Source: Bacteroidales bacterium (GTDB lineage: Bacteria; Bacteroidota; Bacteroidia; Bacteroidales; P3). From it: a stretch of 47,004 nucleotides of DNA. Shown here piece by piece: positions 8,061 through 16,103 of this stretch. Within the stretch, counting starts at the first letter, position 1. Each line of letters opens with the position of its first letter. Location: assembly GCA_031262295.1 (NCBI GenBank), contig JAISIA010000074.1, forward strand, positions 1-47,004, written 5' to 3'. The position numbers and the translations under genes are program-made. The notes under the pieces were generated by a model. It ran no database searches and was not told the origin of the DNA. It worked only from the letters and a program-made list of their open reading frames with translations.

Positions 8061-8100
8061 GAGCAAAATAAAATGCTGTTTTATTTTGCTCTTTTTTTTT
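8061..8100 (+). terminator. Intrinsic terminator of pfkA, built from an AT repeat module
   Basis: Perfect 13-bp stem GAGCAAAATAAAA (8061-8073) / TTTTATTTTGCTC (8079-8091), loop TGCTG, then nine Ts. The core AAAATGCTGTTTT is one base from the repeat module AAAACGCTGTTTT found throughout the intergenic regions. Confidence 0.85.
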
Positions 8101-8180
8101 GCCAAAATGGTTTTTTTTTAAAAAAAGCATTAATCTCCAAGTATATTACTACTACTTATTCAAAACATATAAGACAATTG

Positions 8181-8901
8181 TATAAATTCCGATTTTTTTT
8201 AACAAGAATTTTGGATTTTTTGACCAAATTTTAACATCATTTTATCAAAAAAAGCCCAAATTTTAACATTTTTTAACATTTCACTATAATTCTTCCCTAA
8301 TATGGGCATAAAAATTTACTAAATGCTTTTTAATGTCATCAAACAATTAATTATCAATATAATTTACCATAATTTTAATATGGTTTTTTCGTATTTTTAC
8401 CATAAAAAACTAAATTCTAATCTCAATAAAAAAAATATGAAGAATTATTCAAATAAAACGCTGTTTTATTTTGCTAAAACGAAGAAATAATTTACTAAAA
8501 CAGCGTTTTATTTTTCTAAAACAAGGTTTTATTTCACCATAATAAACTAATAATAAAGCTATTATATGACCAATAAAAATAAAATAAGTATTAGGAGAAT
8601 TTATTTATAGAGCCTCTAAAAGAAACTTTGTTTTGGCAAAGATACAAAATTATTTTCAAAAAAGCAAATGGCATTTTCCAATTTTGGATGTTCGGAATTT
8701 AACATTTGAAGAAAAAAATGTTAAATATTTTTTCAAATTACATTTTTCATATACCAAAACAATAAGATTCATCTTCTTGTCAATTTAATATTATACGCAA
8801 ATATTGGTAATTTATATAAAGAAACAATGCTTACAAGGGGATAAATCCCCTTGCTGTTGGTTGTTTTGTGTAATGCCCTTTGCGGATTATCCCTATTGAA
8901 T
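8181..8901 (-). repeat. 721-bp intergenic element, copy B
   Basis: A complete copy in reverse orientation. Its ends (TATAAATTCCG at 8181; CCCTATTGAAT at 8891-8901) match the ends of copy C, and both copies count to 721 bp. Read on the minus strand it holds: a hairpin CAAGGGGAT-AA-ATCCCCTTG (8853-8834); the palindrome TTTAACATTT-N8-AAATGTTAAA (8725-8698); the promoter (8668-8637); AT modules; and ATGTTAAA sites at 8279-8272, 8269-8262 and 8237-8230. No credible ORF. It occupies the convergent gap between pfkA and pgpH and its predicted RNA would run toward the pfkA 3' end. Confidence 0.8.
8637..8668 (-). promoter_or_regulatory. Conserved promoter of element copy B
   Basis: On the minus strand, TTTG (8668-8665), 20-bp spacer, TATCTTTG (8644-8637). 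Same spacing as copies A and C. Confidence 0.7.
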
Positions 8902-8925
8902 TATTACAAAATAAAGATTACTTGC

Positions 8926-9036
8926 CCAACTTCCGCAAGGACTAATAAAAGCCTGTTGCAGGCAAAAATAAAGGTTGGTTGCCCAACTTGCCGACAACCA
9001 GACTTCCGTTAGGACAAATAAAGGTCGGTTGCCGAC
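8926..9036 (+). repeat. Hairpin units abutting the pgpH stop codon
   Basis: Three units. The first is CAACTTCCGCAAGGACTAAT with the stem GCCTG-TTG-CAGGC (8951-8963). The second is a half unit with GTTGG-TTGC-CCAAC (8974-8987). The third is ACTTCCGTTAGGACAAAT with GTCGG-TTG-CCGAC (9024-9036). The last base of the final stem is also the third base of the pgpH TAG stop on the other strand. Confidence 0.8.
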
Positions 9037-10877
9037 TATTTGGAGATTGGATATTGGATTCTTGTATGATATATTGCTTGGAGTTTTAGTTTTAAGAATT
9101 GTTTTATTATTGTAATATCCTTAAATGTTATATCGGAATTGGTAAATTGATTTGCTGCAATTTGTCCGTCAATTATGTTATCTACAAGTTCATTTATATC
9201 TTTTTCGGTATGATTCTTTAAGGAACGAGATGCTGCTTCAACACTATCAACCATCATTACAACTGCTGTTTCTTTTGAAAAAGGTTTTGGTCCTTTATAG
9301 GTGAAGATATTGTTATCAATAGGCATATTTGGATGCTCTTGTTTTTGTTTATTGTAGAAATATTTCGTTATTGTTGTTCCGTGATGTGTTCTTATAAAAT
9401 CTATAATCTGGTCAGGTAGTTTATATTTATTAGCTATCTTAACTCCATCAATTACATGTGAGGTTATGATTTGAGCACTTTCTTCACAAGATATATCATC
9501 ATGAGGGTTAAAGTTGGTGGATTGATTTTCTATAAAGAACAAAGGTCTTATCATCTTACCAATATCATGATGCAAAGCTCCTGCTTTAACCAATAGAGCT
9601 TTCCCTCCTATTTGATGAATTAAATCTTCTGCAATGTTGGCTACTTGAATACAATGTTGGAATGTTCCCGGTGCTTGTTTAGAAAGTTCTCTTAGTAGTT
9701 TTGTATTTGTGTTGGAATACTCCAAAAGGGATAGTTCGCTAACGTAACCAAAGATTTTTTCAATAACATAGATTAGAGGTATAGCCAAAAGAGTCATTGT
9801 TGCATTTATAGCAAAGTAAATAAATCTGTATTTATTGACATTTAGTATTGTTGCATCTTGTACGAGGGTTAGAGCAATATATGTTATTGAGTAGGCAATG
9901 AAAATATATAGGCTTGTTTTAAAGAAATCCGAACGTTTTTCCAATTGTTCCATAGATATAATAACTAAGAGTCCAACTATCAATTGACAAAAACAGAACT
10001 CAAAACTATTTGTCATAGAAAAGCCAATAATTATAACATTTATTATAAATACGTATAGGGCACAACGAGAATCAAAGAAGGTTTTTATTATTATTGGAGT
10101 TAGACATATTGGAGCTACGTATAGGTATTGAGGTTGGAAATTTACAATTAGTGAAGTTATTGCAACCATTAGTATAAGAACAAAGAGTATTAGTAAGATT
10201 TTCTTATTATCAAAGTATATTTGAGGCATTATATATTTAAAGAACATAAGCATAGCAATAAGAGTTATTGCAATAAGTAGGAATTGTCCTAAGTGTTGTT
10301 TATGTATTATCTTATTTTTATCTAATCTACTTTCGTATTCTTGTTTATATACCGAAAGTATATCATACTTTTCCTTGTCTATCTCTTGACCTTTTTCTAT
10401 AATTTCATCACCTTTTGATATCTTTGCTTTAACATCTGAAATGTTGCTAAGTTGTATATTTAGTTTTGCATTAGTTTTCTCCTCATTAAACTTTATTGGA
10501 ACCCTTATATCTTCAATATCTATATCATAAGGAGTACTATCATCTATTAATACAACGGTATAATCTTGTGGAAGTCCTTCTAATTCTTTGGGGAAAGTGT
10601 ATCCTTCTTCAAAGGAAGGGAGAACATCAAAGTATAGTTTCTTATTTTCTATTATTGCTTCCTTTTCCTGTTGTAGTTCTTTATCTGTTTTCTTTACAAC
10701 AATATCAAAAGGGGATATTAGGGTATCATATTCCCAAAATGCCCCTTTTTGTATATCATATTTAAAAGAATCATTAAGGGGGAAAATTAATACAATTGCT
10801 GCACTTGCCAAAAGCATTAAGAATATCTTAAAGCACATTGACAATATTTGTCTTTGTTTGGTTTTGTTATGTTTCAT
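9036..10877 (-). CDS. pgpH: Seven-transmembrane HD-domain phosphohydrolase (PgpH/YqfF family)
   Basis: A 613-residue membrane protein. TM1 is near residues 14-33, followed by an extracytoplasmic 7TMR-HDED-type domain to about 195, a block of about seven TM segments (195-375), and a cytoplasmic HD domain from about 400. The metal-binding HHDIGK sits at 436-441, with further His residues downstream (SHVIDGVKIA, RTHHGT). Characterised PgpH proteins hydrolyse cyclic di-AMP, so turnover of that messenger is the likely role. Whether this organism makes c-di-AMP is not visible here. It is last in the clpC-mlaE-mlaF-pgpH operon, overlapping mlaF by 4 nt (ATGA). Its TAG stop shares a base with a repeat hairpin. 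Confidence 0.9.
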   Translation of the reverse strand: MKHNKTKQRQILSMCFKIFLMLLASAAIVLIFPLNDSFKYDIQKGAFWEYDTLISPFDIVVKKTDKELQQEKEAIIENKKLYFDVLPSFEEGYTFPKELEGLPQDYTVVLIDDSTPYDIDIEDIRVPIKFNEEKTNAKLNIQLSNISDVKAKISKGDEIIEKGQEIDKEKYDILSVYKQEYESRLDKNKIIHKQHLGQFLLIAITLIAMLMFFKYIMPQIYFDNKKILLILFVLILMVAITSLIVNFQPQYLYVAPICLTPIIIKTFFDSRCALYVFIINVIIIGFSMTNSFEFCFCQLIVGLLVIISMEQLEKRSDFFKTSLYIFIAYSITYIALTLVQDATILNVNKYRFIYFAINATMTLLAIPLIYVIEKIFGYVSELSLLEYSNTNTKLLRELSKQAPGTFQHCIQVANIAEDLIHQIGGKALLVKAGALHHDIGKMIRPLFFIENQSTNFNPHDDISCEESAQIITSHVIDGVKIANKYKLPDQIIDFIRTHHGTTITKYFYNKQKQEHPNMPIDNNIFTYKGPKPFSKETAVVMMVDSVEAASRSLKNHTEKDINELVDNIIDGQIAANQFTNSDITFKDITIIKQFLKLKLQAIYHTRIQYPISK

Positions 10878-11626
10878 CTTTTTTCTTTTATCTTTTTTGT
10901 TAGGGCGCTACAAAAAACAAAATCATTTAGTTCTTTGTTATCCGACTCCAAAACGTTTTTATTATTCCCTTTCCACCAAATTTCTCCATTGTGAATATAG
11001 TTTATATTTTCTCCTATCTCTACAACGGAGTTCATATCATGAGTATTTATTATAGTGGTTATATTATATTCATGAGTTATATCATAGATTAAATTATCTA
11101 TAAGTATTGATGTTTGAGGGTCCAATCCTGAATTTGGTTCGTCACAAAAAAGATATTTAGGATTTATTGCAATTGCTCTTGCAATGGCTACTCTTTTTTT
11201 CATCCCACCACTTAAATCTGAAGGCATCATCTTATTTATTCCTTTTAGATTTACCCTTTCTAATGAAAAATTAACCCTATTTAACATCTTTGCTCTTGAA
11301 CTTCTTTGGAACATTCTTATAGGAAACATTACATTTTCTTCAACATTCATTGAATCAAAAAGAGCACCTCCTTGAAAGACCATACCCATATATTTTCTTA
11401 CATCAATCTGTTTGACTGCTGTCATCTTATTAAAGGCATTTCCATCAAAGAGAACATCTCCAATATCTGGTTTTATTAGTCCAACAATTGTTTTCATCAA
11501 TACGGTTTTTCCGCTACCGCTTTGACCAATTATTAAATTACATTCTCCTTGATTAAAGTCAATATTGATATTCTTCAATATTTGTTTTCCTTCTAAGGTT
11601 TTTGATACGTTGATTAGTGAGATCAT
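10874..11626 (-). CDS. mlaF: ABC transporter ATP-binding protein, MlaF type
   Basis: A 250-residue ATPase of the MCE/Mla phospholipid-transport class, acting on the cytoplasmic face of the inner membrane with the MlaE permease. Walker A is GQSGSGKT at 34-41, the Q-loop is MVFQGGALFDSM, the signature is LSGGMKKRVAIARA, and Walker B is FCDEPNSGLDP. The GALFDS and DEPNSGLDP motifs are typical of MlaF/TTG2A. It starts 2 nt after the mlaE stop and overlaps pgpH by 4 nt, which supports translational coupling. No MCE-domain partner (MlaD) is in the window, so it must be encoded elsewhere if present. Confidence 0.93.
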   Translation of the reverse strand: MISLINVSKTLEGKQILKNINIDFNQGECNLIIGQSGSGKTVLMKTIVGLIKPDIGDVLFDGNAFNKMTAVKQIDVRKYMGMVFQGGALFDSMNVEENVMFPIRMFQRSSRAKMLNRVNFSLERVNLKGINKMMPSDLSGGMKKRVAIARAIAINPKYLFCDEPNSGLDPQTSILIDNLIYDITHEYNITTIINTHDMNSVVEIGENINYIHNGEIWWKGNNKNVLESDNKELNDFVFCSALTKKIKEKR

Positions 11627-11628
11627 TA

Positions 11629-12375
11629 TTAGAAAAATAAATTTGTCATAAATAGATTAAGAACAATTATTGCTATACTACTTTGTACAACAGCCTTTGT
11701 ACTTTGTATGCCTATTTCAACACTACCTCCCTTCATTGTATATCCTCTATAACAAGCAATGGATGATATTATCAAAGCATTTAATGCAGCTTTTGCTATT
11801 GCATATACAATATCATAGACTCCAAAATCCAACCTTATTCCTTCAATATAATGAAATATTGTAAGCCCATTAAAATATCCTCCTATTCCTCCGCCTATAA
11901 GTCCAATGAATATGCTTAAAATTATAAGTAGGGGAAAGAATATAAAGCAAGCAAATATCTTTGGAAGTATAAGATAATTTGCAGTGTTAATTCCCATTAT
12001 TTCCATTGCGTCTATTTGTTCGGATATTCTTTGTGAGCCTATTTCAGATGCTATTGTTGAAGCACACTTTCCTGCTAATATAAGAGAGATAACCGTTGGA
12101 GCAAATTCTAATACAAGTGCTTTTCTTGAAGCAAAACCATATATCCACGAAGGATAAATTGGACTATCTAAGTTTAACTTCATCTGTATTACAACAGCAG
12201 CTCCAACAAATAAAGAAATAATACAAACAATAACTATACTTTTTACTCCCAAAGCATCCATCTCATGAAGAATTTGCCTTTTGAATATGTGCATATTTTG
12301 AGGTTTTTTAAATACATCCTTCATTAGAAGAATGTATTTACCAAATTCCAATAGAAAATTTCTTATAATTGACAT
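11629..12375 (-). CDS. mlaE: MlaE-family ABC transporter permease
   Basis: A 248-residue inner-membrane protein with about five hydrophobic segments and the MlaE signatures: EMDALGVKSIVIV, VLEFAPTVISLILAGKCASTIASEIGSQRISEQIDAMEIMGIN, and a C-terminal GGSVEIGIQSTKAVV. It forms the membrane channel for lipid transport between the membranes with MlaF, whose gene follows after 2 nt. The gene starts 34 nt after the clpC stop, so it belongs to that operon. Length is normal for the family. Confidence 0.93.
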   Translation of the reverse strand: MSIIRNFLLEFGKYILLMKDVFKKPQNMHIFKRQILHEMDALGVKSIVIVCIISLFVGAAVVIQMKLNLDSPIYPSWIYGFASRKALVLEFAPTVISLILAGKCASTIASEIGSQRISEQIDAMEIMGINTANYLILPKIFACFIFFPLLIILSIFIGLIGGGIGGYFNGLTIFHYIEGIRLDFGVYDIVYAIAKAALNALIISSIACYRGYTMKGGSVEIGIQSTKAVVQSSIAIIVLNLFMTNLFF

Positions 12376-12409
12376 TGTATTGTAGGTCTATTTTTTTTAT
12401 ATTATCCTT

Positions 12410-15043
12410 TTAAGATATTTCTATTTTACTTTCATCGTTTTCAACAAAGACTTTTATATTCTTTTTATTCTTTGTTTTCTTTCCATTATTTGCAAGTATA
12501 GCCTCCGATAAAGGATCTTCAACAATCTTTTGAATAGCTCTTTTTAGCGGTCTTGCACCGAATGCTTCATTTGTTCCTTGTTTTGCTATTAATTCTTTAA
12601 TTTCGGGAGTGTATTTTATATTGTATCCAATGGAATGAAGTCTCTTTGTAAGGATATTTAATTCTATATCTATTATCTTAATTATATCATCCTTTACAAG
12701 GGAGTGAAAAAAGACTATATCGTCTATTCTATTTAAGAACTCAGGAGAAAAAGTTTTGTTTATATCATTTTCAATTATGCTTTTCTCCAATTGCTTTGTG
12801 TTATCCTGTATTGCAGAGGTAGAAAAACCAACACCTGAGCCAAAATCTTTTAGTTTCCTACTTCCAACATTAGAAGTCATTATTATTATTGTATTTTTAA
12901 AATCCACCTTTCTGCCTATTGAATCTGTCAATACGCCATCATCCATAATTTGAAGCAATATATTGAAAACATCGGGATGAGCTTTTTCAATCTCATCAAA
13001 AAGAACAATTGAATAAGGATGCATTCTAACCTTTTCTGTTAGCTGTCCTGCCTCTTCATATCCTACATATCCTGGTGGAGAACCTATCATTCGTGATACG
13101 CTATGCTTTTCCATATATTCAGACATATCTAAACGTATTAAGTTATCCTCAGATGAGAAAAGGTATAAAGCGAGTTGCTTTGCCAAAAAGGTTTTTCCTA
13201 CACCTGTTGGACCAACAAAGATAAATGAACCCAAAGGACGCTTAGGGTCATTTATGCCTACCCTTGACCTACGTACAGTTTTAGATATTCTTCTTATTGC
13301 TTCATCTTGTCCAATTACACTTTTAGATAGGGTTTGTTCCATCTTTAAGAGCTTTTGTGTCTCTTGATAGGAAGCCTTCTCTATTTTTACACCACTAATT
13401 AAAGAAACAACATTGGCAATATCATCCTCATTAACCTTAACATATACCTTCTCTATTTCCTTTTGCCAAATAGTTTCTTCATAATTTAATTTATCCTTTA
13501 ATACACTTATCTCATTCTTTACAACACCTGCTTTTTCAAATTTCTTTTCTTCTACAAATTTCTTTTTCTTTTCTTCTAATAGGGCTATTCTTTCATCCAA
13601 ATCCAATATATCCTTTGGAATTTTTATTCCCTTAACACTTGCCTTAGCTCCTGCCTCATCCATAACATCAATAGCTTTATCTGGCAAACACCTATCATTT
13701 ATATATCTTTCCGAAAGATTAATGCATGCCTCAATAGCCTTATCAGAGTATTTTACTCTATGATGTTTTTCATATATGGATTTAATATTTTGAAGTATAT
13801 TGAAGGTTTCTTCCTTAGTTGTTGGCTCTATAACTACCTTTTGAAATCTTCTTTCTAATGCACCATCAGCTTCTATACTTTTCCTATATTCACTTGGAGT
13901 TGTTGCACCAATACATTGCATCTCACCTCTTGCTAATGCAGGTTTAAATATATTAGATGCATCCAAAGATCCTGCTGCATTACCAGCACCAACAATATTA
14001 TGTATCTCATCAATAAATAATATTATGTTGGGATTTTTTTCCAATTCTCCAATAAGTCCTTTTAGTCTTTCCTCAAATTGTCCTCTATACTTTGTTCCTG
14101 CAACAATACTTGCAAGATCTAAGGAATAGATTACCTTTTTTTGAAGCATATAAGGCACATCTCTATTTGCAATTTTTAATGCTAAACCTTCTGCAATTGC
14201 ACTTTTACCAACGCCCGGTTCTCCTATTAATATTGGATTATTCTTCTTCCTTCTTGAAAGTATTTGCCCAATACGTTCCATTTCTTTTTCTCTACCAACA
14301 ATGGGATCTATTAGTCCCTGCGATGCTTTTAAGGAAAGATTAACTCCAAAATTATCTAAAAATGGTGTAGCCATTTTTTGAGAAGATTTAAATCTTTCTA
14401 CCCTTACTCCATCACTCTTTCCGCCTTCACTTCTTTTGTCTTCAATCTTTCCCATTATAGGACCTATAACCTTAAATTCGGCATTCTCTATATCAAATCC
14501 TTCTTCGGTAAAACCCTGACTCTTCAACATAGATATTATTTCTTCCTTTATCCTATCGGGTAAGTTTTCTCCATCAACCCTATTTAGAGCACTGCCTATA
14601 TTATCATCAACTTGTTCCTCTATCCATTTGTGAACAATATCATAAGTTAAGCCCTTACCAAAAAGAATAGTTGAAACAATATTGCTATTTTCTTTTAATA
14701 TAGCTGCCAAAAGATGTTCGGTTCCAACACGTTTTGTTTTGAAATTAGTAGCCTCCAAATATGCCAACCTCATTATCTTTTCCACCTGCTTACTAACAGG
14801 TATATCCCTATCTTGATTTAAGGATGAGAATTTAAGACTCTCTACATTGTGTTCTATCTCTGTTTTTATTTCAAGAGTATCTATGTTAAAATCATTTAAT
14901 ATCCTAACTGCTCTTGATTCTTTCTCTCTAATTATTCCTAAAAATAAGTGTTCAACGCCAACAAAGTCACTTCTTAATCTAATAGCTTCATCACTGCTGT
15001 TCTGTAATGCTGTAATGGCGTGTTTAGTAAATTTATCGTCCAT
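12410..15043 (-). CDS. clpC: ATP-dependent Clp protease ATPase subunit ClpC
   Basis: An 877-residue Hsp100 unfoldase. A double Clp N-domain spans about 1-150. AAA1 has GEPGVGKS and the Walker B LFIDEIHNIVGAG. A short middle segment contains a UVR-like helix pair (ERIALLEEKKKKFVEEKKFEKAGVV, read in two parts). AAA2 has GPTGVGKT and [13 protein letters not shown]. The loop GSGVGFSTSAIQD after MTSNVGS carries a VGF tripeptide at the position of the ClpP-docking loop, so this protein should feed a ClpP peptidase; ClpB in this window lacks such a loop. It is first in a four-gene operon with mlaE, mlaF and pgpH and has a promoter at 15116-15109. Element copy C lies upstream. Confidence 0.95.
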   Translation of the reverse strand: MDDKFTKHAITALQNSSDEAIRLRSDFVGVEHLFLGIIREKESRAVRILNDFNIDTLEIKTEIEHNVESLKFSSLNQDRDIPVSKQVEKIMRLAYLEATNFKTKRVGTEHLLAAILKENSNIVSTILFGKGLTYDIVHKWIEEQVDDNIGSALNRVDGENLPDRIKEEIISMLKSQGFTEEGFDIENAEFKVIGPIMGKIEDKRSEGGKSDGVRVERFKSSQKMATPFLDNFGVNLSLKASQGLIDPIVGREKEMERIGQILSRRKKNNPILIGEPGVGKSAIAEGLALKIANRDVPYMLQKKVIYSLDLASIVAGTKYRGQFEERLKGLIGELEKNPNIILFIDEIHNIVGAGNAAGSLDASNIFKPALARGEMQCIGATTPSEYRKSIEADGALERRFQKVVIEPTTKEETFNILQNIKSIYEKHHRVKYSDKAIEACINLSERYINDRCLPDKAIDVMDEAGAKASVKGIKIPKDILDLDERIALLEEKKKKFVEEKKFEKAGVVKNEISVLKDKLNYEETIWQKEIEKVYVKVNEDDIANVVSLISGVKIEKASYQETQKLLKMEQTLSKSVIGQDEAIRRISKTVRRSRVGINDPKRPLGSFIFVGPTGVGKTFLAKQLALYLFSSEDNLIRLDMSEYMEKHSVSRMIGSPPGYVGYEEAGQLTEKVRMHPYSIVLFDEIEKAHPDVFNILLQIMDDGVLTDSIGRKVDFKNTIIIMTSNVGSRKLKDFGSGVGFSTSAIQDNTKQLEKSIIENDINKTFSPEFLNRIDDIVFFHSLVKDDIIKIIDIELNILTKRLHSIGYNIKYTPEIKELIAKQGTNEAFGARPLKRAIQKIVEDPLSEAILANNGKKTKNKKNIKVFVENDESKIEIS

Positions 15044-15108
15044 AATAATCTATTATTCTATACTTATATATAAATGTCTTTTATAAAAAGAAACAAAAAT
15101 ATAAAGCA

Positions 15109-15116
15109 CAAAGATA
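15109..15116 (-). promoter_or_regulatory. clpC: -7 promoter element of the clpC operon
   Basis: TATCTTTG on the minus strand with no clear -33 TTTG. Predicted leader of about 60 nt. No CtsR-type operator repeats were recognised in it. Confidence 0.55.
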
Positions 15117-15185
15117 ATAAATCTTTAAATACACACCATTTTATATAAAATATATTTATTCTTCTTTCTATAACCAAATCCACAA

Positions 15186-15252
15186 CGGACATTTAGTTAG
15201 GCGGCAACCGACCGCCAAGCGGCTTTTATTCGTCCTTGCGGAAGTCTGGTTG
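15186..15252 (-). repeat. Hairpin units upstream of clpC
   Basis: A degenerate unit (CACAACGGACATTTAGT), then CGG-CAA-CCG (15202-15210), then CCGC-CAA-GCGG (15212-15222), TTTTATTCGTCCTTGCGGAA ending the constant part. Here the units border a gene 5' end, not a stop codon, so this cluster is an exception to the 3'-end pattern. Confidence 0.65.
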
Positions 15253-15290
15253 TTAGTAATCGTCCTTGCAACCCACCTTTTTTTATCATA

Positions 15291-16011
15291 ATTCAATAGG
15301 GGAAATCATCAAAGAGAATTACACAAAATAACCAATAATAAGTGGATTTATCCCCTTGTAAGTATTGTTTCTTTAAATAAATTATCATTATTTGCGTATA
15401 ATATTATTTTTACAAAAAAAATGAATCTCATTGATTTGATATATAAAAAATGTAATTTCAAAAAATATTTAACATTTTTTCATTCAAATGTTAAATTCCC
15501 AACCTCCAAAAATGGAATTTGGCATTTGCATGTTTGAAATCTTTTTTGTACCTTTGCCAAGAACAAAGTTCCTTTAAGGGCAGAGCATAAAAAATTTCCC
15601 AATACTTATTTCAATTTCACCTATAATACAATCACTTTATTATCATAGCGTTATAGCCAAATAAAACCTTGTTTTAGAAAAATAAAACGAAGATTTAGAA
15701 AATTATTTCTTCGTTTTAGCAAAATAAAACAGCGATTTATTTGAATAATTCTTCATATTTTTTTATCAAAACAAGGATATGATTTTTTATAATAAAAATA
15801 GGTAAAAATTATATTAAAATTATGGTAAATTATATTGATAATTAATTACTTGAAAACCTGAAAAAGCATTTAGCAAATTTTTAAGCCAATACTATGGAAG
15901 AATTATAACAAAGTGTTAAAAAATGTTAAAATTTGGGCTTTTTTTGATAAAATGATGTTAAAATTTGGTCAAAAAACCAGAAATTCTTGTTAAAAAAAAT
16001 CGGAATTTATA
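15291..16011 (+). repeat. 721-bp intergenic element, copy C
   Basis: A complete forward copy, 721 bp by hand count, running from ATTCAATAGGG to CGGAATTTATA, inverted relative to copy B. It contains the palindrome TTTAACATTT-N8-AAATGTTAAA (15468-15495), the promoter (15525-15556), AT modules (AAAACGAAGATTT, AAAACAGCGATTT), the block TATATTGATAATTAAT, and tail sites GTGTTAAA 15913-15920, ATGTTAAA 15923-15930 and 15955-15962, and TTGTTAAA 15988-15995. Non-coding. The remaining gap to 16103 shows nothing recognisable. Confidence 0.8.
15525..15556 (+). promoter_or_regulatory. Conserved promoter of element copy C
   Basis: TTTG (15525-15528), 20-bp spacer, TACCTTTG (15549-15556). A conserved palindrome ends 29 bp upstream of the -33 element, a position suited to a regulator site. 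Confidence 0.7.
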
Positions 16012-16103
16012 GTTTTGTATTATGTATCTTTAAGAAGTTGTAGGCAGGCAAAGGGAAACATATAGAAAAATAAAATTTCCTATTGATAAATATTGGTTTT
16101 TCT

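Noticed and set aside
8181..16011. Composite transposon with the 721-bp elements as terminal insertion sequences
   Set aside because: The elements encode no transposase and the enclosed genes are housekeeping genes with the same base composition and promoters as the rest.
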